Below, piece by piece: positions 41,769 through 49,332 of a DNA stretch of 64,000 bases; within the stretch, counting starts at the first letter, position 1; every line of letters begins with the position of its first letter. Source of the DNA: an uncultured Pelosinus sp. (GTDB lineage Bacteria > Bacillota > Negativicutes > Sporomusales > Acetonemataceae); assembly GCA_900542835.1 (NCBI GenBank), contig UQPB01000012.1, positions 16,887 to 80,886 of the forward strand, given 5' to 3'. The notes under the pieces are model-generated. The model did not search any database. It was given only the letters and a program-made list of their open reading frames with translations, and was not told where the DNA came from. The translations under genes and the position numbers were made by a program.

Positions 41769-42671
41769 ATGGAACGAAGTCAGTTGCTGATGACACTACT
41801 GGGGCTGGGGCGGATCGGCAGACGCAAGGCGGAATTTATCGCCGCCCATCATTCGCTGGACATTATTGAGGCCGGTCTCAAGGTGCTGAGCGAAAAGGGA
41901 CTGCTGCCGGCCGCGGCTTCGCCGGCGGCAATCGAACAGGCTGCCAGACGAACGGCAAGCATGAGCGAGATTTGCCGCCGGCAGGGCTGGCAGGTGCTCA
42001 ACCGGTTTGATCCCGGCTTCCCACGGCGGCTGCAGCAAATTGCCGATCCGCCCTCTTTGCTGTACGCCGCCGGCGATTACAGCCGCTTGGCTGCGTTTCC
42101 GGCTGTGGCGGTGGTCGGGACGCGCCAGCCGTCGCCGGCGGCGGAGGCTGCAGCCTATTTTCTCGGCCGGCAGCTGGCGAAACTGCGGCTGCCGGTTATC
42201 AGCGGTCTGGCGTTGGGAATTGACGCGGCGGCCCATCGCGGCTGCCTGGATCAGGGCGGCTACACAACGGCGGTGCTGCCCTGCGGGCTTGATCATAGTT
42301 ATCCGCCGCAGCATCGTGAACTGGCGGCGCAAATTGCCGCTGCCGGCTGTCTGCTGAGTGAGTATCCTCCCGGCATTCAGCCTGCCCGGTATCGCTTTGT
42401 TGAGCGCGACCGCCTGCAGAGCGGCTTAAGTGATCTGGTCATTGTCGTTGAAACGGAAATGGATGGCGGCGCTATGCATACGGCGCGATTTGCCCGACGC
42501 CAGGGACGCATGCTGCTGGTCTTTTCACCGGCAGGCCTTGACAGCAACCGGGCTTCCGGCAACCGGCGGCTGATCGAAACCGGAGCGACGGCGGTGGAAA
42601 GCGTCGAGGCGGCAATGGCTGTCATCTGTACGCTGCAGCCGGGAAACCCGGATCCCGGCGCTCTATTTTAA
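41769..42671 (+). CDS. dprA: DprA/Smf-like DNA-processing protein
   Basis: 300 residues: an N-terminal helical region (about 1-75), then the Rossmann-like DprA domain (GTRQPS near residue 117, VISGLALGIDAAAHRG near 143, LSEYPPG near 197). The usual RNRIIxGLS block reads ERDRLQSGLS, and SGALITA reads GGAMHTA. The C-terminal winged helix of many DprA proteins is missing. DprA loads RecA on incoming single-stranded DNA during transformation. These changes may mean a diverged paralogue; dprA is normally beside topA, not rpsR. ATG 41769 follows GGAGGGAACGGG. Confidence 0.75.
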   Translation: MERSQLLMTLLGLGRIGRRKAEFIAAHHSLDIIEAGLKVLSEKGLLPAAASPAAIEQAARRTASMSEICRRQGWQVLNRFDPGFPRRLQQIADPPSLLYAAGDYSRLAAFPAVAVVGTRQPSPAAEAAAYFLGRQLAKLRLPVISGLALGIDAAAHRGCLDQGGYTTAVLPCGLDHSYPPQHRELAAQIAAAGCLLSEYPPGIQPARYRFVERDRLQSGLSDLVIVVETEMDGGAMHTARFARRQGRMLLVFSPAGLDSNRASGNRRLIETGATAVESVEAAMAVICTLQPGNPDPGALF

Positions 42672-42692
42672 CAGGCCCCGTAGGCCGGGATA

Positions 42693-42726
42693 GCAAACAG
42701 GCCGCGCTTTTGCGCGGCCTGTTTGC
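42693..42726 (+). terminator. Intrinsic terminator between the DprA-like gene and the SASP-like gene
   Basis: GCAAACAGGCCGCGC and GCGCGGCCTGTTTGC form a perfect 15-bp stem around TTTT. The symmetry lets it work in both directions for the convergent genes. Confidence 0.85.
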
Positions 42727-42762
42727 TTTGCCTCACTTGCGGAGGCGGGCGCCGACATTCAA

Positions 42763-42948
42763 TTACTCATAATCATTATGGGCGTCGGCTTTAGCGGTCA
42801 GCGTGCCGTATTTGGCCTTGCTCGACTGCTGACTGCCGGCGGCATTTGCGGAGGCCGAAGCGGCGCCATAGTCGCCGTTTGCGTCAAACTTGGCGGTCAT
42901 GGTTCCATATTCGGATTTGGATTGCTGCTGCTTAGTTGTTTTGTCCAC
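42763..42948 (-). CDS. Small two-repeat protein, possibly a gamma-type spore protein (SASP-like)
   Basis: A 61-residue, Gln/Lys/Ser/Ala-rich hydrophilic protein with two repeats: SEYGTMTAKFDANGDYG (about residues 13-29) and KAKYGTLTAKADAHNDYE (about 44-61), joined by a SASANAAGSQQSS linker. Low complexity, Gln/Asn content and a repeated Gly-Thr core recall gamma-type SASPs such as SspE, but the TEFASET protease site is not present. The GTG at 42948 follows AAGGAGGG. A forespore-type promoter lies upstream and the ger operon is next door. The SASP role is an inference. Confidence 0.6.
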   Translation of the reverse strand: MDKTTKQQQSKSEYGTMTAKFDANGDYGAASASANAAGSQQSSKAKYGTLTAKADAHNDYE

Positions 42949-42990
42949 GGCAATACCCTCCTTAATTGAATGGTTTTGTGGCACCACGGT

Positions 42991-43019
42991 TAGTATGTCA
43001 TTTTGCAGCCGGCCGATAC
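42991..43019 (-). promoter_or_regulatory. Forespore sigma-G-like promoter of the SASP-like gene
   Basis: On the minus strand GTATC (43019-43015) and CATACTA (42997-42991) are 17 bp apart. The -10 fits the sigma-G consensus CATNHTA fully and the -35 matches GHATR except the last base. It lies about 43 bp before the GTG. Confidence 0.55.
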
Positions 43020-43036
43020 GGAGAAATTAGCGCCAG

Positions 43037-43315
43037 TTATATGCCGGGATTTTCCTTGCCGCCGGCGTGCGGCCGGTGGCCGCCGCTATTGCCGTTGCGC
43101 AGCCGGCTTAACGAGGCTGCCGCCACTTCGAATTCGTCGCTTGGGTTATGCCGGCTTTTACGTGCCGGGCGGTGCTTACACTGCGAGCCCGCCCAGGCCA
43201 GCAGGCCGGCCAATGCGCTTGCGTAAAACCACAGCCGCTTTGGCCGTCTGGCAAACAGCAGGCGGGGAAGAGCGGCGGCTGCCAGGGAAAGCAGAGCGGT
43301 TGTCAGCTTGTTCAT
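43037..43315 (-). CDS. Hypothetical small membrane protein
   Basis: A 92-residue frame with an AAAGGAG ribosome site 8 nt before the ATG at 43315. Two short hydrophobic stretches (about 3-19, LTTALLSLAAAALPRLLF, and 31-48, LWFYASALAGLLAWAG) are followed by a basic, Ser/Asn/Gly-rich tail. No family is recognised. It is divergent from gerA and upstream of the SASP-like gene on the same strand. The ribosome site and hydrophobic start argue for a real gene; the odd tail argues for caution. Confidence 0.45.
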   Translation of the reverse strand: MNKLTTALLSLAAAALPRLLFARRPKRLWFYASALAGLLAWAGSQCKHRPARKSRHNPSDEFEVAAASLSRLRNGNSGGHRPHAGGKENPGI

Positions 43316-43457
43316 TGGCATACTCCTTTCCAACAGGGAAAAATCTATTGTGGTTACTATGCGCCGCTGGCCAAAAGATATACATCACAGCTATTCTGCT
43401 TTTACTAGAATTTGGCGAAATTGTAAATACTAACTGCAGAATAGGGGAGGATCTGGG

Positions 43458-45332
43458 ATGACTGAAACGATCATCTATAAAATCTACCGGACTGTCCGGA
43501 GTATTCTGGTCTTTCGCGATTCCCGGCTGCCCAGCCGGTTTGTGCTGAATGAGCACAAACCGGACGACCGGAAGCCGCCGCAGCGGGATGAGCAGGGAAT
43601 GCAGCAGCCCTGGCGCGAGCTTGACGCGCTGCTGCGGGCCGGGCGGCGGCTGGCGGCGCTCATGGAACAGGCCAAGGCGGCGCTGGAGCAGGGCGACCGC
43701 CGCAGCCTGGCGGAATCTGCCGGCAAACTGGCTGATCTGAACCGGCAGCAGCAGGAATTGCAAGCGATTTTTCTGGCTTATGAGAGCGGCAAGACTGATC
43801 AGGCGCAGCGCCTGATCAGCGCCAGTCTGGAAGAGAATGTTATTGTCATTAAGCGGCTTTACGGCCTGCCGGAAAATGAAGACCTGATTCTGCGCTCGCT
43901 GGAAATCAACGGCCAGCCGCCCCGCCAGGCGATGCTGCTGTATCTTGACGGCATGGTCGACAAGCAGGTGCTCAATTTGTCGGTGCTGCAGCCGCTCATC
44001 TATTGCAGCCGGCTGCAGGCGCCGCCTGCCGACCGTCTGCTGGACATCATTGCCAAGGAATACCTGCCTGTCAACCAGACGACCCAGGCAATGACGATCA
44101 GCGAACTGGCGGACGGGATCAACAGCGGCGATACGGCTATGCTGATCGAGGGTATCCCCGTCGGCCTGCTGATTGACAGCAAGGGCTACAAGCAGCGGGG
44201 ACTGGAACGGCCGCAAAACGAACAGACCGTTCGCGGCTCGCAGGTGGCCTTCAGCGAGGGACTGCGCGTCAACACGGCGCTGCTGCGTTCGGCGCTGCAG
44301 ACCAGCGACCTGGTTACAGAGATTTTTCTGGTGGGCGACAGGGTGCCGCAGAAGTGCGCGCTGATGTATGTACGGTCAATTGCCAACCCCAGTCTGGTTT
44401 CGGAAGCGCGCCGCCGGCTTAACGGGATATCAACCGACTATGTTTATAACCTCGGCGTGCTGGAACAGTTTATTGAGGATCATCCTTCGATACCGCTGCC
44501 GCAGATGCTGTCGACAGAGCGGCCGGACCGGGTTGCCGCCGGCTTGATGGAAGGCAGGCTGGCGTTGTTAATGGAGGGAGTTCCCTTTGTCAATCTGTTT
44601 CCGGTTACGCTGTTTAACTTCTTTCACTCCGCCGAGGATTGGGCCTTTAAAGCCCCGATAGCCAATTTTGCCCGGGTGCTGCGCTGGGTGGCTACGCTTT
44701 TGACGCTTATTCTGCCGTCAATGTATCTGGCCATCAGCTATTTTCATCAGGAGGCCATGCCGACAGCACTGATTCTGGCAGTGGCGGCAGCCAGGGAGAA
44801 CGTACCCTTTCCCGCTGTTTTCGAAATTTTGATGATGGAATTTGCTTTTGAGCTGATCCGCGAGGCTGGCTGGCGGGTTCCCGGCGCGCTGGGTTCCACG
44901 ATCGGTATTGTCGGCGCAATCATTTTGGGACAGGCCGCTGTCTCCGCCAATCTGGTCAGTCCGATCATGGTGGTAATTATTGCGCTCACCGGGTTGGCGT
45001 CGTTCGTTATTCCCGAGTACCGGATCGCATCCTCGATCCGGCTGCTGCGGTTTTTATTTCTGCTGCTGGCGGGCAGCCTGGGACTGGTGGGACTGTCGCT
45101 GGGGATGCTGGTGCTGACCGTAATCGTCTGCGGCATGAAATCGTTTGGGGTTCCCTTTATGTCGCCGGTGGCACCGAAAACAATCGCCGACTTCGACGTG
45201 GTGCTGCGCGGCAAGGCCTTCAACCGCGACAACCGTCCTGACGAGTTAAATACGCGCGACGCCGGCCGCCAGCCGGCGGTGTCAAATCTCTGGGCACAGC
45301 GGCCGCCTGTAGACAAGGAGAGTGAATCATGA
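43458..45332 (+). CDS. gerA: Spore germination receptor subunit A (GerA/GerKA family)
   Basis: 624 residues. The extended N-terminal part (about 1-120) is hydrophilic and helical. The conserved GerA soluble domain follows (about 140-370, with VGDRVPQK-type motifs) and then about five membrane helices (about 400-580, including PTALILAVAAARENVPFPA). It forms the A subunit of a nutrient germinant receptor in the spore inner membrane. The ATG follows GGGGAGGATC. The 3' end overlaps gerB by 4 bp. The operon should be forespore-expressed; only a weak AATACTA (43426-43432) resembles a sigma-G -10. Confidence 0.92.
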   Translation: MTETIIYKIYRTVRSILVFRDSRLPSRFVLNEHKPDDRKPPQRDEQGMQQPWRELDALLRAGRRLAALMEQAKAALEQGDRRSLAESAGKLADLNRQQQELQAIFLAYESGKTDQAQRLISASLEENVIVIKRLYGLPENEDLILRSLEINGQPPRQAMLLYLDGMVDKQVLNLSVLQPLIYCSRLQAPPADRLLDIIAKEYLPVNQTTQAMTISELADGINSGDTAMLIEGIPVGLLIDSKGYKQRGLERPQNEQTVRGSQVAFSEGLRVNTALLRSALQTSDLVTEIFLVGDRVPQKCALMYVRSIANPSLVSEARRRLNGISTDYVYNLGVLEQFIEDHPSIPLPQMLSTERPDRVAAGLMEGRLALLMEGVPFVNLFPVTLFNFFHSAEDWAFKAPIANFARVLRWVATLLTLILPSMYLAISYFHQEAMPTALILAVAAARENVPFPAVFEILMMEFAFELIREAGWRVPGALGSTIGIVGAIILGQAAVSANLVSPIMVVIIALTGLASFVIPEYRIASSIRLLRFLFLLLAGSLGLVGLSLGMLVLTVIVCGMKSFGVPFMSPVAPKTIADFDVVLRGKAFNRDNRPDELNTRDAGRQPAVSNLWAQRPPVDKESES

Positions 45333-46429
45333 GCTATCGCAGCGGTAAGATGGGGGTTGCCGAATGTCTGGCAATGGTGTTTATTATGACGTTCTCGAGC
45401 ATCTTTCTGACCACGCCGGCGCGTACGCTGGTGAACCAGGCGACGCTTGGCTGGGTGTCCGTGCTTCTGAACGGGCTGACCGCGGCCGCCATGCTATGGG
45501 TGATCTATTACCTGCTGGGTGATCATGACAGTGATTTGCTGCAGGTGACAGAATTTTACCTTGGTAAAACAGGGGTCTGGCTGGCCGGACTTTACTATTG
45601 TATTTTGTTCTGGACAGAGGCTGTATCGCTGCTGCGCCAGTACACGGAAAACACGCTGCTGACCGCCCTGCCGCAGACGGAATTTACCCTTGTTTTGCTG
45701 ACCTACGGACTGACGATTGTCTGTATCGCCTATGTCGGACTGGAGCCGGTCTGCCGCGCTACCTATCTGATTATGCCGTTCGCGCTTGGCGGCCTGCTGC
45801 TTGTCCTGGCCGCGCTGCTTCCCTATTATAATGTCTACAGTCTGTTTCCCTTGCAGGGCAATGGCTGGAAGGAGTTTTTCGGCAAGGGGATGCTGACCGG
45901 CGGTATTAATGTCGCCTGCGTGGCACCGGCGCTGCTGGCGGGGACCTTTCATGACCGCCGCACCTGGTTCAGCGGCTCGTTGCTGGGTATCAGCCTCAGT
46001 ATTTCATTTAAGGCGCTGGGCGTCTTGGCGTTTACGCTGATTTTTGGCGTAGCAGTGGGGCAGGAACGGATCCTGCCGTTCTATGAATTATCGCGGCTGG
46101 TTTATTTGGGGCGTTTTTTGCAGCGGATCGAGTCGTTGTTCATTATGTTATGGGTAATCAGCGGTATTTTGGCAATCACGCTGCATCTGTATATGGGTCT
46201 ATATCTTTTTACCCGGCTGTTCGAGCTGCCCAGCCTGCGGCCGCTGCTGCCGATTTCAGCGGTTTTGATCGCCACTGTGGCCGCTATTCCGACCGATGTC
46301 GCCGCTGTTCTCCAGGTGGAAGCGATTGTGATTCGTACCCTTGCTAATGGCGGACTGTGTGGCGTACCGCTGCTGCTGCTGCTGCTGTCGCTGTGGAAGG
46401 GCAGGCCGAAAGCGGGGCAGAGCGGATGA
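45329..46429 (+). CDS. gerB: Spore germination receptor subunit B (GerAB-type permease)
   Basis: 366 residues with about ten membrane segments across the whole protein, belonging to the APC-type endospore germination permeases (opening GVAECLAMVFIMTFSSIFLT, then WVSVLLNG). In germinant receptors this subunit binds the nutrient. It overlaps gerA (ATGA) and gerC (4 bp), so the three are coupled. Confidence 0.92.
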   Translation: MSYRSGKMGVAECLAMVFIMTFSSIFLTTPARTLVNQATLGWVSVLLNGLTAAAMLWVIYYLLGDHDSDLLQVTEFYLGKTGVWLAGLYYCILFWTEAVSLLRQYTENTLLTALPQTEFTLVLLTYGLTIVCIAYVGLEPVCRATYLIMPFALGGLLLVLAALLPYYNVYSLFPLQGNGWKEFFGKGMLTGGINVACVAPALLAGTFHDRRTWFSGSLLGISLSISFKALGVLAFTLIFGVAVGQERILPFYELSRLVYLGRFLQRIESLFIMLWVISGILAITLHLYMGLYLFTRLFELPSLRPLLPISAVLIATVAAIPTDVAAVLQVEAIVIRTLANGGLCGVPLLLLLLSLWKGRPKAGQSG

Positions 46430-47682
46430 GAAAATGCTTGCTAATTGCTGTGCTCCTGGTGACGGCGCTGATCTGCGGCGGCTGCCTTGGCGGCAAGGAA
46501 ACCGATGAGGTGACCTATGTGATCTGTATCGGTATCGACGCCACCGACGGCAAGGAAATTGAAGTGACCTACCAAATTGCCATTCCCAGGGCGCTGGGCG
46601 GCGAGGGCGGCAAAGGCGGCGGCGATCAGCAGCCAATGGAGCTGGTGACGGTACGGGCCGTCAACTTGGCAGAAGCCCGCAGTCTGCTGAACTCGGTTGT
46701 TTCCCGCAGCATCAATTTATCGCATGTCAAGGCGTTTGTCTTTGGCGAGGCGTTCGCCCGCAAGGGCGTAGGCGACGTGATGTCGGTGGCGATGCGGTTC
46801 CGCGAGTTTCGCGGCACCATGTATATCGGTGTGGTTCAAAACGCCACCGCCAAGGAGTTTCTGGAGAAGAACTCGCCGCACCAGGAACCGCTTTCATCAA
46901 AGTATCTGGAAAATATGTTCTCGACAACCGATACCAGCGGCTATTTTACTAAAAGCCAGATTCACGATTTTTACCGCCGGCTGAAAAGCAACGAAGGCTC
47001 GCCCTACGCCGTGCTGATGGGAATTAACCCGCAGCAGGGCGGCAAGATGGATCAGCAGCCGGCGTCTGGCGATAAGTTAGGCGGCTATACTGCCGGCAAC
47101 CTGCCGCGCGATGATAAGGCCAACCCGGTGGAGATGCTGGGAACCGCGGTTTTTTCCCGTGATAAAATGGTTGGTACTTTAAACAGCCAGGAAACGCGAA
47201 TGATTCTAATGCTGCAGGGGAAATTCGGCAGGGGCTATCTGGTCGTGGAAGATCCGCTGGAGCCGGAAAAAAATCTCAACCTGTACCTGCGGCTGGGACG
47301 GCAGCCTAAGATCAACTGCTGGATCGAGCAGGGGCAATGGAAAATTAGCGCCGACGTGCTGCTGGAGGCGGAAATCAGCAGCCTGCCCAGCGGCATTAAT
47401 TATGAAGCTTCCCGTTACAGCCAGATGCTGGAGCAGCAGGTTGACCAGGTGGTGGAACGGGAAATGAGCCGGGCACTGCGCAAAACTCAGGCTATGGGCA
47501 CCGATATCGTTGGTTTTGGCGCGCATGCTGCCAGGCATTTTACCACCTATGGCGAGTATGCCGAGTTTGATTTTGAAAAAATGTATCCGCAAGCGGAAAT
47601 TACACTGACAGTCAAGACTACGATCCGCCGCACCGGCCTGATGTGGCAGACATCGCCAATTGCCGGAAAAAAACAGCAATAG
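46426..47682 (+). CDS. gerC: Spore germination receptor subunit C (Ger(x)C lipoprotein)
   Basis: 418 residues with a lipoprotein-like signal (MRKCLLIAVLLVTALICGGC, Cys20 as probable lipid site although the lipobox is not ideal) and the Ger(x)C body (EVTYVICIGIDATDGKEIEV, SLLNSVVSRSINLSHVKAFV, and VRKTQ-like C-terminal region). GerC subunits sit on the outer face of the spore inner membrane and complete the receptor. A 54-residue gene follows 15 bp later. Confidence 0.92.
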   Translation: MRKCLLIAVLLVTALICGGCLGGKETDEVTYVICIGIDATDGKEIEVTYQIAIPRALGGEGGKGGGDQQPMELVTVRAVNLAEARSLLNSVVSRSINLSHVKAFVFGEAFARKGVGDVMSVAMRFREFRGTMYIGVVQNATAKEFLEKNSPHQEPLSSKYLENMFSTTDTSGYFTKSQIHDFYRRLKSNEGSPYAVLMGINPQQGGKMDQQPASGDKLGGYTAGNLPRDDKANPVEMLGTAVFSRDKMVGTLNSQETRMILMLQGKFGRGYLVVEDPLEPEKNLNLYLRLGRQPKINCWIEQGQWKISADVLLEAEISSLPSGINYEASRYSQMLEQQVDQVVEREMSRALRKTQAMGTDIVGFGAHAARHFTTYGEYAEFDFEKMYPQAEITLTVKTTIRRTGLMWQTSPIAGKKQQ

Positions 47683-47697
47683 AAAGGGAGATCTGTC

Positions 47698-47862
47698 ATG
47701 GAATATGTTATGCCGGCGTTAGCGCTGCTGGCCGGATTCCACGCCTATACCTACGCCAGCTGGCTGAAGCGCAAGGGCAACCGGCTGGGCTGGTTCGGTG
47801 TCCTGCTGCTGACGGTGGCGGGCGTGGCCGCGCCGTTTTACCGCTTGTTTACTGCGCCGTAA
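47698..47862 (+). CDS. Small two-helix membrane protein, candidate germinant-receptor D subunit
   Basis: A 54-residue protein with two hydrophobic segments (about 4-20, VMPALALLAGFHAYTYA, and 32-47, WFGVLLLTVAGVAAPF) linked by a short basic loop (SWLKRKGNRLG). An AAAGGGAG ribosome site lies 7 nt before the ATG, 15 bp after gerC. Several Bacillus receptor operons carry a D gene encoding a small protein with two membrane helices that tunes receptor function. Size, topology and place match that class; sequence homology cannot be judged here. Confidence 0.7.
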   Translation: MEYVMPALALLAGFHAYTYASWLKRKGNRLGWFGVLLLTVAGVAAPFYRLFTAP

Positions 47863-47894
47863 CTGAAGCCGATTTTCAGGATGTAGCTTTTTGA

Positions 47895-47914
47895 CGGAGG
47901 CCGGCAGGCCTCCG
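47895..47914 (+). terminator. Hairpin after the ger operon
   Basis: CGGAGGCC-GGCA-GGCCTCCG is an 8-bp perfect stem followed by CCTTTG; a possible terminator with a poor U-run. The rest of the spacer to 48047 shows nothing else. Confidence 0.5.
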
Positions 47915-48047
47915 CCTTTGCATCCTGGCAAGACCTGCCGCTCCTGCCAGGCAGCGGGCCCCTCGTCCTGCTTTTTCCTCAGCCGGCAAGCAGGAAACTG
48001 GCCTGTAAAAAACGAATACAATAAGTTACGCAAGGAGGAGGGCTGTC

Positions 48048-48353
48048 ATGGCAAACGATTCAGATATCCTGCGCAGGCTGCGGTTTATTGAATGGCTGAA
48101 GGCGGAGCTGGCCGCACACCTGGCCGCATTGCTGCATGCACTTGCCAAAAACAGCGAGCGCGCCATCGCCGAAGCTCTGGCGGGGCTTGTTGTCACCTCC
48201 TATGTGCTTGCCCGCCGTCTGGGCCTGGACTTTGAGAAACTGGACGGGGAGATTGGCGCTTGGCTGGCGCGCTATAGTGCCAAAGAGCACGATGTTGATA
48301 AATGGACGGCAGATTATGCCGAATTGGAGCGTTATCTCAACCGGAAGAGGTGA
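48048..48353 (+). CDS. MazG-like family protein
   Basis: A 101-residue all-helical protein: IEWLKAELAAHLAALLHALA, then VVTSYVLARRLGLDFEKLD and ERYLNRKR. This matches the short MazG-like family common in spore-forming Firmicutes just upstream of the yybS-gdpP-rplI genes. Classical MazG nucleotide-binding acidic motifs are not evident, so enzymatic activity is doubtful. An AAGGAGGAGG site precedes the ATG; yybS begins 4 bp after its stop. Confidence 0.75.
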   Translation: MANDSDILRRLRFIEWLKAELAAHLAALLHALAKNSERAIAEALAGLVVTSYVLARRLGLDFEKLDGEIGAWLARYSAKEHDVDKWTADYAELERYLNRKR

Positions 48354-48357
48354 ACCG

Positions 48358-49317
48358 ATGCATCAACCCCGCGTTAAGCCAATGGTGGAAAGCGGCATTT
48401 TGGCCGCGGTTGCCATCCTGTTCGCGATTATCAGCGCCTATGTGCCGGTATTGGGTGCTTTTGTCAATATTATCTGGCCGGTGCCGCTGGTGCTGCTGGG
48501 CGTCCGGCACGGCCACCGCTGGAGTGTCATGGCCACAGTGGTTGCCGGCTTAATTATTGCTATGCTGCTGCATCCGCTGCAGGCTGTCTCGGTGGTAGCG
48601 GGGTTTGCCCTGACCGGCATCGCGCTCGGCTATTGCATTCGCAGCGGCATGGGGGTACTGCAAACCCTGGCCTGGGGTTCTCTGGCCTCGCTGGTATCAA
48701 AGCTGGCCGTTATCGGTATCAGCATTGTGGTCATGGGTGTCAATCCCTTTAATTTTCAGGAAGATACGATGGTTGAGGTGCTGAACCGGGTCGTCGGCAT
48801 TTATCGCAGCTTCGGCATGAGCGAGGAAGATCTGGGGAAAATGACGGAAATGATGAAAACCACGCTGAGCGTGATGAAGGTAATCCTGCCTGCCGGCTTT
48901 GCCGTTGCCGCCGTTTTTGAAACCTGGCTCAACTTTACCATTGCCCGTTCGGTGCTGCGGAAGCTGGGGCATCATTTTCAGCCGTTTCTGGCATTTAAAT
49001 ATTGGAGCGTCCCCTACGCGACAATTTATGTCTGGGCTGCAGCCAGCGGCATCGCTTTGCTGAGCGGGCTATACCAGTATGAGCTGCTTTCCAAGATCAG
49101 TGTCAATATTCAGATCCTGGCGACAGTGGTACTGCTTTGCCAGGGATTAGCGTTATTTTACTTCCTTGCCGAGAAATACAATTTGTCACGCTTTGTCCGT
49201 AATATTATACTGATCTTAGTGCTGACCAACGGCATTCTGACACAGGTGGTCATGTTTGCCGGCGCTTTTGACCTGATCTTTGACTACCGCAAACTCAAGG
49301 AGTCCCGCCCGACCTGA
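48358..49317 (+). CDS. yybS: YybS family membrane protein (DUF2232)
   Basis: 319 residues with about eight membrane helices (for example VAILFAIISAYVPVLGAFV near residue 16 and ILATVVLLCQGLALFYFLA near 263). DUF2232/YybS genes lie directly upstream of gdpP and rplI in most Firmicutes; the fold is similar to ECF transporter S components, but no substrate is known. The ATG at 48358 follows AAGAGGTGA. Confidence 0.88.
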   Translation: MHQPRVKPMVESGILAAVAILFAIISAYVPVLGAFVNIIWPVPLVLLGVRHGHRWSVMATVVAGLIIAMLLHPLQAVSVVAGFALTGIALGYCIRSGMGVLQTLAWGSLASLVSKLAVIGISIVVMGVNPFNFQEDTMVEVLNRVVGIYRSFGMSEEDLGKMTEMMKTTLSVMKVILPAGFAVAAVFETWLNFTIARSVLRKLGHHFQPFLAFKYWSVPYATIYVWAAASGIALLSGLYQYELLSKISVNIQILATVVLLCQGLALFYFLAEKYNLSRFVRNIILILVLTNGILTQVVMFAGAFDLIFDYRKLKESRPT

Positions 49318-49332
49318 CAGGAGGAATGTTTC

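Noticed and set aside
43176..44216. 346-codon open frame antisense to gerA
   Set aside because: Gln/Arg-rich shadow of a strongly biased coding strand and crosses the gerA promoter region.
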